From: Microcebus murinus
Lineage: Eukaryota > Chordata > Mammalia > Primates > Cheirogaleidae
DNA length: 64,000 nucleotides
Assembly (NCBI RefSeq): GCF_040939455.1
Contig: NC_134108.1
Location: 19,187,501-19,251,500, forward strand
Direction of reading: 5' to 3'
Shown: in pieces, positions 44,446 through 55,344 of the stretch
Numbering within the stretch: position 1 is the first letter of the stretch
Layout: each line of letters opens with the position of its first letter
Translations under genes and position numbers: made by a program
The notes under the pieces: model-generated
What the model was told of the DNA's origin: nothing
Seen by the model: only the letters and a program-made list of their open reading frames with translations
Databases searched by the model: none

Positions 44446-45021
44446 CAAGGTAAGAATGGAAGACAAAGCAAAAATATGAATGCCATTTTAGACTTAGCAT
44501 CTGCAATCAAATGGCATCTGATAGTGTAGAGGAGAAGCCAAATCTGATTCTTTTTTTTTTCATAGAAGATTCAGGCAAAATTATAAACTGAAATTTATAG
44601 TCTTAATTTGAAGGGAAAATAAATTCAATTTGAGAGAGCTGAACTTGAGTTCCCTTCAGGGCTTCCAGGCTGTGAATGGAAAGAGAGAGTTTCCGTTCCA
44701 CCATGTGATGGAGGCGACATTGCCGTGGCGGTTGTTTGGATGTGAGGAGCTGCTAGAGGGAGGAATTGAAGGTGATGTTACAATTTAGGTCTTGTAGGTG
44801 GTACTATTGAGAGCAATGAGGTAGTGGTGATAAAACGAGAGGTGGTAAAGAAGAAAATATCGAAGAGAGAACAGCTAATTGATGAGTAAGACCCTAAAGG
44901 AAGAAAGAAGCAGAAATTAAGTACAAGGGAAGGGGGGGTGAGTAAATATTGGAAAGGAGGCTGGATTTCAAGCATTTGTCATGCCGAGATATTTTTTCTA
45001 ATCCCTTTATTACATGACCCC
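44446..45021. other. Unique stretch
   Basis: Purine-rich on the plus strand around 44820-44935. Minus-strand short frames there are composition artefacts. Confidence 0.45.
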
Positions 45022-45033
45022 CACGTGCATGCA

Positions 45034-45074
<41 letters not shown>
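45022..45074. repeat. Z-DNA-prone alternating repeat, (GT)n with cacgtgcatgcatgc lead
   Basis: About 53 bases of strictly alternating purine and pyrimidine: cacgtgcatgcatgc, then an uninterrupted GT run to 45074. The lead also contains a perfect E-box. Confidence 0.93.
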
Positions 45075-45078
<4 letters not shown>

Positions 45079-46014
45079 ATAAGTATGGAATGTTCCTTTG
45101 TACACCCAGTTGGGGATTAAATATCAAATGCCCCAACTTGACGAACAGGGGACTTTACCTTCAGATGCCAGGAGCTGAAAAGCAGAGGTAAGGAGCCAAG
45201 GAGATAGCTCCAAAGACTCACCGAGTTCAAAGGGCACAAACCAGGTCACTGGTAAAGGCCTGTGGTAGACTCAGAAGATAGAGTGAACATGTTCTGGAAT
45301 GGGCATAGGGTACTAAGCCCAGGGTGAGGGCTCTGACTGAAGCCCCTCCTGCAGGGCATAGGCGGCCATGCCCACGCCATGTCCCCAAGTGAGACGAAGT
45401 ATTAACGGTTGACCCTTAAGGCAAACACATGGCAAATACCATCCAGTTGAATTTTCGGTTGAATTTTCAAAGCAAGTCAATGTGTTTTTATTTTTAGTTA
45501 AATGGAAAATGACAATTGGGATCCATTTATTTGCCTTTTTATTTAGTATAAGCATGCATAGCAATGCAGAGTGGTTTATAATTCCTTTAAAACTTATTTT
45601 CCAAGTCTGATGTTCAATTTTATACCACAGCCAACTCTGTGTTTCATTGAGATAGAGTACCTCTCTTTGAATTCCTAAATCAAAATTTACTTTCAGCCTG
45701 CTGAGATCTGATTTTTATAGCTCTGATTAACAAATAGGAGAAGTCAAAATGCCATTTATTTAGAAATGTGAAACTGATTTAAGAGATGAAACCAAAGCTT
45801 ATTCATTGCATATCTTAAAAAGTAATTGATCTTTTGGTGAAAGATTTGATGGATAAATTGATTTCATTAGTAAGATAGTCTTAGGGAAGACTGATTTAAC
45901 ATAAACAAGTTAAGCAGTTTCCAGCTTGATCTCCTTTCAGTTAAGCCAGTTTTGCAGAGTAAGGAAGTCTGACAAATATTTAACTGTAACTTTTATGTCT
46001 TTCTAAATTATCTT
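45075..46014. other. Unique stretch
   Basis: No gene or repeat recognised. Confidence 0.5.
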
Positions 46015-46101
46015 CCTATTTTTTCAATGTAAGTAAAACTCCATTCTACATATAAATAATCCTATTTTTTCAATGTAAGTAAAACTCCATTCTACATATA
46101 A
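46015..46101. repeat. Exact tandem duplication, 46-bp period
   Basis: The 41 bases beginning cctattttttcaatgtaagt at 46015 are repeated without a mismatch from 46061. A 5-base taat-type linker completes the first unit. Complete identity in non-coding DNA implies a very recent event. Confidence 0.96.
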
Positions 46102-47104
46102 TCACTTGTGTGTATGTTAAATTGAGCCATTTTCAATGTAATACTGCTCCATATGTATATTTTGTAGGTATCAAAATACTTGTCATACATTTCTTTTTAG
46201 TATGTCAAAACTAGCATTTTTATTTTTCATTTTTGTTTTATTTTGCTTTTGATCATTCCCTTAATTTTAGTCATTTGGGCTGTTGTCAATTTTGTGTTTT
46301 GGGAAATGGCACCTACTAGGCAGGTTTCTTGGCTTGATAACAATCACAGTCTGGGAGGCACGAGTGGGTGTTGGGATCTCAGCTGCCCAGACTGAGACAT
46401 AGAACAAACTGAAGCTCAAGCTTCTGCTTTGTCTCGGTGGCCTGGGAAGCCAGAAGAGAACACATACACCAAGTCTGAAATACAGAGGAGAAGAATGGAA
46501 TCTAAATGAAGGATCTGCTTCAGGTTGGAGGCAAGACCAGGAGCAGACCCACTGGTCTGGATGAAGGGTCGAGATCAAGTACTAACAAAGGCCTGCATTG
46601 GCCTGTACAGCTGCCGGGGCATGGTGTGCATCTCCACAGAAAGCAAAATCCTGGCTCTGAGTGCTAAGAAAAAAAAAGAATTAAGGGTCATTATACAACT
46701 TAATAGTTACGGCCTTGATAGCAGCTTTACTAAAAATGCACAGTTCTTACACATATAAGCATTTTTAAATACTGATTCTTCTCGAAAATGGAGGGTACAA
46801 TGTTAACTGCTCTTCATATAGTTATTTCATTTGTTAGTTCTTAATAAAAATGAGGCCCAATATTAAATTAATGTGAAGGGCTTTCTACCAGACAGTACAA
46901 TTACATAGTTCTAAAGCTCTAAATGAAATAGAAAGAGAGCTCAGAATCAATTCTGGATTTCTTCCCTACTACCATACCTCAACTGCTCTCACTGAGATGA
47001 CTGACTTGCATGCTGCTAATATCTTTGGAAAACTTAGACCTATTTTCATTTAACCTTCTGGCAACACTTAATACTTCCTCCTGCTTAAAATGCTTTCTGA
47101 ATAT
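46102..47104. other. Unique stretch
   Basis: A 103-codon minus-strand frame (46267-46578) lies in a GC-richer patch and has no recognised similarity. Nothing else is seen. Confidence 0.45.
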
Positions 47105-47285
47105 TAATAACTAACATTTAACATGCATGATGCTAAGAACTTCACCTGCATTTTAACACCCCAGCCATACTATGAACCTTCTTTACAGATGAGGAAACTG
47201 AGGCTCAGGCTAAGTGGCTTGATCATTGCATCATAAGTGAGTTCAAACCCCGGGTGTCTGATTCCAGAGCTGAAAGCCATCCTGC
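47105..47285 (+). mobile_element. MIR SINE, near full length
   Basis: Clear MIR in order: aataactaacatttaacatg, cagatgaggaaactgaggct, caggctaagtggcttgatca and gagttcaaaccccgggtgtc. Confidence 0.92.
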
Positions 47286-47427
47286 CCACCCACGTGTTGG
47301 CTTATTATACACCCTTCTCTCCTCTTCTCCCTTCTTCCTACCAGGTTCTTCCTTCTCTAAGGAATTATTAGCTTCAACTGCTTCTTATTTGGTACAATAA
47401 TAAAGACTCAGTAGTAGTCCTTAGCTA

Positions 47428-47590
47428 TGACTGTGTACTAGTGATACTTGGGAGTTTTTTTTTAATATGGATGTCAGAGACCCATCTCAGATCAATGAAC
47501 TGGACCCCTTGGAGGTGGAGCTTGCCTGGACCTCTGTAGGTTTAAGAAGTTCTTCAAGCAATTCTAATGGCAGAAAGGATTGAGAACAAC
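47428..47590 (+). mobile_element. MER5-like non-autonomous hAT transposon
   Basis: Text such as cttgggagtttttttttaat, a central gacccatctcagatcaatga and a terminal tctaatggcagaaaggattg with ttgagaacaa fits MER5B-like elements. Diverged. Confidence 0.65.
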
Positions 47591-47604
47591 AGAGAATCTA
47601 AAAT

Positions 47605-47705
47605 AGTAGTTCCAAAACAAGACATGTTAGAATTACCTAAGGAGCATTTTAAATTCCTATCTGACATGGGGCAGGGAATCTGCAATTTTTCAAGAACACG
47701 CAGGT
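47605..47705 (+). mobile_element. Second MER5-like fragment
   Basis: tagtagttccaaaacaagac, then ttagaattacctaaggagca and a tctgcaatttttcaag segment suggest a truncated MER5 copy directly after the previous one. Confidence 0.5.
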
Positions 47706-48339
47706 AATGATCAACCAAGTTCAGAAATAACTTAGTTTCCCTCTCAGTTATCCATTACAGAAGAAAAACTTTATGCAAGAGATTTGTGGTGTATATATCT
47801 TGGGCTGGTTTAAATACCAGATCACCATAAATAGTGAAATGAAATTTTGAAACAAAAATAGAGAAAATTGTTTTCAGCCTCCATCCATGACTGATAAGTG
47901 TCCCCAGGGCTGACTCCTTCTTGCTGCTGCCTCATTGCTCAAACTCCTGCCCCCAATCCCTCCTGAATAAAAGCACTCCCAGAGCTTGAATGCTGCATTT
48001 CGCCTTCATCCCTTACGATGTTTCATTTACCAGGAATTCCTACCCCTTTACTTCCAGGGTTGTGATGGGGTTCAGGGCATACTATCCAAAAATATTTTAA
48101 GCTGAAGGAACTTGAAAAACCTGCAGAAGCAAGAAGATCTCTCTGCTCTTCCTCCCTGAAGCAGGTCATAAAACCTAGGAAGAAGTTTTTGACCTTCACT
48201 TGAAGCAGATCGTAAGATCCTCATGGAAGAGGTACCCTCCCTATTTCCAGAAGAAAGGAGCATCCTTCTGCATCCAAGAAATCTCCAACCAGGGGGGTAG
48301 GCGGCATAGCCAGGTGGTTCCTCTTATCCCCGTACATGT
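47706..48339. other. Unique stretch
   Basis: No gene or repeat recognised. Confidence 0.45.
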
Positions 48340-48515
48340 CTCTGTCACTGTGCTTGTCACATCACGTTGAACTGCTCTGCTGTTCCTCCAGCCCGTCAGT
48401 TCCCTGAGAACAGGGACCATGTGTTTTCCATCGTGGTAGTCTCAGTCTCTTGCAAAGTGCCTGGCAACTGAAGTTGTTTTGTAAATGTTTGCTGACTGAA
48501 TGTTAAAATGAACTG
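48340..48515 (+). mobile_element. L2 LINE 3' end
   Basis: Plus-strand L2 terminus: ttccctgagaacagggacca, tcttgcaaagtgcctggcaa and tgtaaatgtttgctgactga. Confidence 0.85.
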
Positions 48516-50261
48516 ACATACACTGACATAGGTAACTCTTCCCTAATTTAAAGAGTAACTCTGCAGCAAAATTGAAATATATCCAATGATTAATTTTTAA
48601 AAAAACCCCACACAACTGTTTATATGATTATAAAAATAAAATGTTCATTAAATAAAACTTAGAACATAAATATATATATTAAAAAATCATAGCTGGAAAA
48701 ATAAAAGCACCCACAGTCTCAGAGATAAGCACTGCTGGGGTTTGGCCTATTTTTTACTCTGTATGCAGACTCTAGACATAAAGTTATTTTCTCTACATTT
48801 ACATTTGTTGCATGTTTTTCAGTTTCCTGGATTAGTGGATGGAAGTTTCCAGAGCAGTCCTAGCCCTACCACCTTCCCTGTCTCTCCCCCATTTTTGCCC
48901 CATCATGTCCTCTGTCTGGCCCCTGCTCCACCCCGTTTTTGTATTTATTTCAATTAGAAAGATACGTCCTGATTCTTTACCTCTAAGAAGTTACTGCATT
49001 AAGCACTAAGGAGAATATAAAAATGAGAAAGGCAAATATTCCTCAGGAATTTATTAGCAAATAGAGCACAAAAGACACTAAGTAAGACAGAAGATGTTAA
49101 ACATGAGCCTTCAGGGCTGTTCCGAGTGTGACAGGCAGGACGGTCGGGGCAGCAGGGGAGGCACCAGCAGGACCAAACGCCACAGGAGGAGGAATCAGAG
49201 ACCAGGCTCACCTCAGCTGCTGATTAACAGGGCTGTTTCCTGTAGGAAACAGGTAGCCGCAGGAATCTGCCTTTTAACAAGCTCCCTGGATGCTGCTGCC
49301 ACCGCTGATTGACATGCGGCCATTTGAGAAGATTAGAACATGTTCAGTTTATAGCCTTGGGTTTATGTCACAAGAACGTGGGATGTGGGACAGGGAATCA
49401 GATTTTAGATGATATTGTACAACGTGGATGACAACTTGAGCAGTTAGTTCCTAACTCCTGAGGCAATAGGGAGCCATTGAAGAGGTTTGAACAGGGAAGT
49501 GACATCATCTGTACTGTGATTTAGAAAGAAGATGAACTACGGTTTAGTTCCTAATCTTTGGTACCCATTAGGATCTAAATTGAGCTTTTAGAATATGAAG
49601 GTCTGAAGCTTCCAGCTGGAATATGCAATCAGTTGGTCAAGGTAGATCTAAAGCATTTTTAAGAAATTCCATGAGGAATCTGGGTGCAGACTGAACAGAG
49701 ACAGTGCATTCATGCCAGAGGCATTTTCACGGATTGACCTAAGAATTTTGTGAGATCTTGCCTACCAACTTGTAGTCTCTATTTTCCAGAAGGGGAGAAA
49801 TTATCCTTCAGCTTCAACCCTGATGCACGTTGAAGCTGACCACTCTTCTCTGGAAGAGCTTTCCTAACTAAATCCCATGGGTTTGGGAAAATAAACTGAG
49901 GAACTTGGCTGCTGGTAAAGCTGAACCTTCTTGAAAATATTACCTGCCACGTGTGTTCAATGCTCTTGGTGGCCGCATATGTAAAAGCGTTGATTCAAGC
50001 GAAATATTAGAAATAGACACAGTAGAGAAAAAAATAGTTCTGAATGTCAACTGATAATCAGAGATAATTATGTGTAATACTTTATAAATCTCTGTTCTAG
50101 AATATTCGTTTAGTGTTTTATTTTCATCCACAAATAGATATTACAAATTTTCCAGCATATCTGTGAAGAAGCATTTAAGTAAAAAATAACTTATACACAA
50201 ACCCCTTTAAAAAAAGATGAACATAGCATCATTTTATTTTTAAATTATGGAAGCAAGTTTC
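48516..50261. other. Mostly unique; possible old repeats at 48.6-48.8 and 49.45-49.53 kb
   Basis: Sequence near 48600-48800 resembles an old LINE-associated segment. The text at 49470-49530 (gagccattgaagaggtttga, cagggaagtgacatcatctg) resembles a widespread ancient repeat. I cannot assign either. No gene is seen. Confidence 0.35.
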
Positions 50262-50310
50262 TCAGAGGCAGTATTGTTTCATGGAAAGGCTATTATCTGG
50301 TAAACAATGC
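50262..50310 (-). mobile_element. MIR 3'-end fragment
   Basis: ctcagaggcagtattgtttc followed by atggaaaggctattatctgg resembles the MIR terminus in reverse. Short and tentative. Confidence 0.45.
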
Positions 50311-50369
50311 GAATTTTTTGCACACATGTAATAGTTCTTATAATTTTACAAATTGTACAAACTTGGAAG

Positions 50370-50475
50370 TAAGATTAACTCTTTTTCTTTTCAGATACGA
50401 AAACTGAGGCTCAGCCAGGTAAGTTGCAGAGACAAGAACTGAACCCATGTCTGTCTGAGCCCATGACATAATGTT
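50370..50475 (+). mobile_element. MIR fragment carrying a 24-nt exon-like block
   Basis: MIR core and 3' text: cgaaaactgaggctcagcca, then aagaactgaacccatgtctg. Within it a pyrimidine tract ending cttttcag (50387-50394) and a perfect cag/gtaagt donor (50416-50424) bracket 24 bases, 50395-50418. MIRs are known sources of exonised sequence, but no host exons are visible here. Confidence 0.72.
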
Positions 50476-50484
50476 ATCAGAAGA

Positions 50485-50620
50485 TCTTGGCTAGAATCTT
50501 AGCTTTGACATCGACTAGCTATGGAAGATTGGAGAAGACATCTCCCCTCAGTGTTAATTTTCCTTACCTGTAAAACAATTAGATTTTATCTTTAAAATTT
50601 CCATGCAGTACTAAATCCTA
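50485..50620 (-). mobile_element. MIR SINE fragment
   Basis: Reverse MIR: aatcttagctttgacatcga, ctagctatggaagattggag and ttttccttacctgtaaaaca. Confidence 0.75.
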
Positions 50621-51239
50621 CAACCTTGACTTTCGCTATTTGCTTACTTTTTAAAATAAATTTAAATGCTACCAAAATCAAGTTATTTAGCGGTTCCTGA
50701 TTTCCTAAGCTGCACGAATTATTGTTCAATCATTTCTGATATAACATTTAAGATCATAATACAACTTATATTTTTCATAGGTAGTAAGTAGAAATTCTAA
50801 TGTTCTTATTTACTGGAAATAATTTGCCATTGCATTCAAAATTAAAAGGCAACGAAAACCCCCCAAACAAACAAGCAAAACAAAAAAGTTGCCACAATTT
50901 AAAAAAATTAAAGGGCAAAAGCCCATTCAATTCCATGTTTTTTTTCCATTTGAGTCTTTCTATGTTCCATGAGTTATTTGGAATTGTGTTTTTAATTTGC
51001 ATACACACAGAGATTTTATTTCTTTTTGATTTTGATTTCCAATTTAATTGCATTATAGACACTAAATATATGCTACAAGCAATTTCTTTATTTTACTGAG
51101 ATCTGTGTAGTGGAATAGTAGTTCTACTACTAGTGGATCTACTGATAATGACATTAAATCATTTTAAAAGTGTTCCATTTTTTATTTGGAAGACAATATA
51201 TTCTCAATTGAATACTAACCTATATATCTACTTTAAATC
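50621..51239. other. Unique AT-rich stretch
   Basis: Two short frames covering the same bases on opposite strands (50775-51099). No recognised similarity. Confidence 0.5.
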
Positions 51240-51960
51240 AGGCTTATCAATGGTGGTGTCCAAATTATTTACACCTTTTTAATTTTACCTATTTGTAATT
51301 AAGGAATTGTGTTGAAATCTACCAATTATGTTGGTAAATTTGTTCAAATCTCTTTTTATGTATTTTGAGGATAATTCATTTGTGCTTAGAATATTTATGT
51401 TCTGATGAGTTGATTATTTTTATTTTTATGCAGTGATTTTCTCCATCCCTAATGACAACCTAATGATACTTTTCGTTAGTGTGATGTCATTTATGTATTG
51501 GGACAGCAGACTGTCCTGTGGATTAGCAAGCTGATCAAAGAAAAAAATGAAAATATAATTTCATTGTCTTCCTGTTCCCTTTATTTCTGTCAAGAAATCT
51601 GTTGTCATATTCTTTGTAGGTTATTTCACTTCTCAACTTGACTGCTATTTAAGTTCTTTTCTTTACCTATATTTGTTGTTCTGCAGTTTCAATATGATAT
51701 ATCTTGGCACAGATCTCTTTTGGTTCATCCTACTTAGGAGACATTAGACTTTCTGAATCACAGTGATGCTATTAATATCAACATTTGCCTCAGAACAACT
51801 CAGTCTTTACAATTTCTTTTGTGTTTACTGTTTCAAGCTCTGGATTCAGCTCACTATTTTTTCCTCAGGGAGAGGGAGGAAATCTTTAGAAATTTCTTTT
51901 TATTTCTTTAAATACCAAGGTATAATACAAAGTTTATTATAACTATAATCTGGTTACATT
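51240..51960 (-). mobile_element. Old L1M fragment(s), 5' half of ORF2 to ORF1 region
   Basis: Reverse L1M text: gaaatctaccaattatgttg, ctttttatgtattttgagga, then gtcaagaaatctgttgtcat and gtttcaatatgatatatctt with ttggttcatcctacttagga. Two pieces may be joined here. Strongly decayed. Confidence 0.68.
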
Positions 51961-51979
51961 TTATTGAGAGACCTTCATA

Positions 51980-52030
51980 GTGCTGCCAATTAAAAATATT
52001 CAGCCCAGGTTGTCTACCATAAATTCCATG
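51980..52030 (+). repeat. Source segment S1 of the 53.5-kb mosaic patch
   Basis: 51 bases, gtgctgccaattaaaaatat through aaattccatg, found again in the same orientation at 53507-53557 with three mismatches. Confidence 0.95.
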
Positions 52031-52217
52031 CCTGAGATAACCGTATTTGTTAAAATAATAAGATGGCATATAATAATTTAAAACATGATCAAAATACTTG
52101 ATTTTTAAAAATAGATATTAATAGTAGCTCCATTAATAATAAATGCAGAGTTTATAGATATTAAAAGTGTTCCTTTCCTTTAATCACTATCCTGGGGTTA
52201 GATTCTAATTCTTCCTG

Positions 52218-52364
52218 CTTTGCTCTTCAATTCTAGAAACATTCTAATGGATTTACTTTGTTTAAGAGTTATGTATTCTAGATTTCATGCTCATTTCCTG
52301 AAGGAGATATTTATATATACGTTCATATTCATAGTAAATTATTTAGCATCATTCATGAGTAACT
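52218..52364 (+). repeat. Source segment S2, arm of an inverted repeat
   Basis: 147 bases starting ctttgctcttcaattctaga whose reverse complement is 53348-53507. Apart from one 13-base indel and a few substitutions they are the same (about 97% by eye). Confidence 0.95.
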
Positions 52365-52819
52365 TTAATGGTGATTCTTTCAATCTTTTGGACCAAGAAA
52401 TGATGTTATCATAGGTATGCAATGAAACATGGTCTTGAGAATCTTTAAAAATCCCAGTGTATTAATAGCTTTGGAAAATCTAAGTGAAATGGTTCATTTC
52501 CCACCATTAACTTTAATGTAATGAGATCTTTATTTCTGGACTGGCCAATATCCACAGGAATAAGAAGTTTTAGAAAAGATTCATTCCAATTCTCTTTGCC
52601 AATCTTCTCAAACATTAGCTAAAAGTCAGTATATTATTGTTTTCTTTTTGAGAGAAATGTGTACAACAATCTGTCTTTTTAAAAAAAGTGCTTATCCTCT
52701 ATAAAATCAGTCATGTATTATTAATATATGTGATCTAGAATTTCTACTACCAATTTTATTCCAGATGCTAAATTCTTTTCGTATCACCATTATCTATACA
52801 TCCTTTTCATGGGGAAGGC
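52365..52819. other. Unique spacer inside the inverted repeat
   Basis: Nothing recognised. Confidence 0.45.
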
Positions 52820-52950
52820 AGATACAGATGTTATTACCATTTTTCACACGGCAAACATGAAGTGCAGAGTAATCGACTGTCCTATTCAAAGGAGTTGAGT
52901 TGTCAAGTCTACAGTATCAAGCCAGGGTAAGAACCTAAGACTCTCTTTAA
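52820..52950 (+). mobile_element. MIR SINE fragment
   Basis: gttattaccatttttcacac, gaagtgcagagtaatcgact and gccagggtaagaacctaaga follow MIR order. Diverged. Confidence 0.62.
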
Positions 52951-53347
52951 TTTTACCCAAGAGTTTGTTTTCTAAAGCTTTTTAAAATATAACCAACTCT
53001 GAACAGCCTAGTAGTCTAAAGTAGTCTAAAGGCTGTTATTATCTATCCTGTCTCTGAGAAATTAAGGACCTATATCACAATTTTGGTTTTATAAACTCAT
53101 TTTGATAATTTCAGGCTGCAATTTTTCTACATGTTTCTAGGGGATTTTTGCCATATCAAGGAAATGGAACAATGAAAATTAAAAAAATATACTCAAGTCT
53201 CTTCTTTACCTCCAGGTCTAGGGAATGGCTCCAATCCCATGCAGTGAGCCATCACTCCAACAACTGCTTTTTGTCTGCTTTTATTCCTGTTTCTGTTGTC
53301 CACTGGGCTGGGCCCTGTCTCCACCTGGGCTTCACAACTGGTGCCCC
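52951..53347. other. Unique spacer; small 11-bp tandem near 53018
   Basis: agtagtctaaagtagtctaa marks a short tandem. A moderately GC-rich block follows (53215-53345). No gene is recognised. Confidence 0.45.
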
Positions 53348-53557
53348 AGTTACTCATGAATGACGCTAAATAATTTACTATCAATATGAACGTATATATA
53401 AATATCTCCTTCAGGAAATGAGCATGAAATCTAGAATACTCTGAACTCTTAAATAACTCTTAAACAAAGTAAATCCATTAGAATGTTTCTAGAATTGAAG
53501 AGCAAAGTGCTGTCAACTAAAAATATTCAGCCCAGATTGTCTACCATAAATTCCATG
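53348..53557. repeat. Mosaic patch: inverted S2 plus direct S1
   Basis: Positions 53348-53507 are the reverse complement of 52218-52364, with an extra 13 bases (a local tttaagagttc-type echo). Positions 53507-53557 continue without a gap as a direct copy of 51980-52030. The outer flanks are unrelated to either source's flanks. The joint shares only one or two bases of microhomology. See findings for interpretation. Confidence 0.93.
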
Positions 53558-53685
53558 TCTCCAGGCTGCAGACTGCTGCTTCACTACAATCCACACCCTG
53601 TCCACACACGCCCATTGCTCCTCTGCCTCGGATTCTACTCCAAGAATTTTAGTTGTATCTTCTCTTTTCTTTTACCCTTACAAAG

Positions 53686-53797
53686 TTTTCTTCTTCTTCC
53701 TCTCCCTCTCCTCCCCCTCTTCCTCCTCCTCCTCCTCCCCCTCTTCCTCCTCCTCCTCCTCCTCTTCCTCTTCCTCTTCCTCCTCCTTCTTCTTCCT
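53686..53797 (+). repeat. 112-nt uninterrupted polypyrimidine tract (CTT/CTC/CCT)n
   Basis: Every base from 53686 to 53797 is C or T, with mirror-like sections such as cccctcttcctcctcctcct. Long mirror pyrimidine tracts can form triplex H-DNA and are fragile. A MIR follows directly. Confidence 0.97.
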
Positions 53798-53799
53798 AT

Positions 53800-53940
53800 T
53801 TGTATTTTATAAATAAGGAAACTGAGGCTTAGGGAGATGAAGTCACCTGGACAAAGCCTCTCACCTTATAAATAAAAGACACAGATTTGAACTAGATTTG
53901 TTTGATTTCAAAAGCTCATTTCTTAACCACTAGGCCACAC
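53800..53940 (+). mobile_element. MIR SINE, 3' two-thirds
   Basis: ataaggaaactgaggcttag, gatttgaactagatttgttt and ttcttaaccactaggccaca are classic MIR. Confidence 0.9.
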
Positions 53941-53944
53941 ATAC

Positions 53945-54436
53945 GCATGTTGAGGATCTTTGCCTGACCTCAGTGGGTGAAGCAGGAAAGCTATTCTGGG
54001 AAACACGATCAAATGTCCCACTTGGAGTCCTCAGCAAAGCCCTGCTTGTCCTGAGGCAGCGCTGGCTTTCTTCTGATTCTGATTGAGCCAGGGGCTCTTT
54101 CCCCACATTGTCAATGTTTTCTCCTGCCAGGATATTTTGATGCTGGTGCATGAGCATATGTGTGGGTTGCTTTTGCGCATGAACCTGTCTGACCGCTATT
54201 TGCCTATTCTTTGTAAGATAAAAGTAGGCCAAGTCCTTGTCATTAAACTTTCTCAGAAAGACTAAGAAATTATTAGGCAGAGGGTACCTCCAGAAAAGGC
54301 ACTTAAAAGTCTCCAGGACTTCAAAGAACTCAGTGAATGAAACATCAAATGTACCCTTGGCTTTTTTATATGATACGTTGCTAATAGACTTAGAATCTTC
54401 TTCAGCATCTGGGTCTAATTGTTGAATGTTCTTCAT
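53945..54436 (-). other. 168-codon open frame, possible pseudogene fragment
   Basis: The minus-strand frame 53930-54436 has a protein-like composition. There is an acidic start (residues 7-16), a hydrophobic/aromatic centre around FFEVLETFKCLFWRYPLPNN and a Ser/Glu-rich later part. Its last few codons run into the MIR at 53800-53940, so the natural C-terminus is not here. A stop lies five codons upstream of the first ATG. I recognise no family. It may be a decayed exon, a retrocopy fragment or chance. Confidence 0.3.
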
Positions 54437-55344
54437 ATATTGTGTGCATTATAAGATGCTTTTCTCTGCTGTTTTCATGTGTCACCTCTTTTTTTTAATG
54501 TTCCTAGTTCTGTCTTGCACCACCACCAGGTAACCTTGTCTTCTTCTTTCTGTTCCAGATACTTTCAGCAGCAACAAATTGAGGGCCCAGGGATAGGAGT
54601 GGTCTGAGAGACATGTACAATGTATTTGGTCTCTTTCCCTGACTAAATGTTCAGCAAACAAAAATCAGGAGTGTTCACATAAAAATCCAGATTTCAAACA
54701 CTTCTTGCAATGTCAAGAGCCCCGACAGCACTTGGCTCCCATGTCTGTCTGGCAACCATGAGCTATAGTGAGAAGCGACTGTCCCTTGCAGAGGGCATGG
54801 CCTTCCTGTGTCCCTACCCCTCCTTGTGAAATTCCAAACACCGAGGTCAAGAGTCATGTTGGCAACTGTTGGCAACTGTCACAGACTGCTGTTTTTCTTA
54901 TAGCAAACTTAAAAGGCAAGGAAAACAATTCATGCAGTCATTTCTCTATCCAAAGTAGGAAAACAAAAGACTGTATTTCAAGAAAAATTGTGTGAGCATA
55001 TTTTGTTGCAAAGATGAAGACTATTCCTATGTGTTTTATACAAAGAATGATTGTGATAAAAGAAAAAACCTGAGATACCCTGAAAAATAATCTATGGTAA
55101 AAACTAAAAATATATGAAAAGATGCTTAATTAAAACAATGAGAAAGAACAACATTTAAAATATTTTGTTTTTCACAGTGATATTCCTGTGAAATACGATT
55201 AGGATTTAAGAGGCCTATTTTGTTTTGCCACCTGAGACCCCCTGGTCTAGAGGGTTGGACGTTGTTAGCCTGTTTGGGGAATTTATCATGAGTTAATTTT
55301 ATTACAATAATAATGTCTGTTATATGAAAGAAACTTTTTTGGAA
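54437..55344. other. Unique stretch
   Basis: A 10-bp tandem (gttggcaact twice, near 54857) is the only structure noted. Confidence 0.45.

Noticed and set aside
53483..53812. 109-codon plus-strand frame with a leucine-rich C-terminus
   Set aside because: The leucine run is the translation of the pyrimidine tract, and the start lies in the duplicated mosaic patch.
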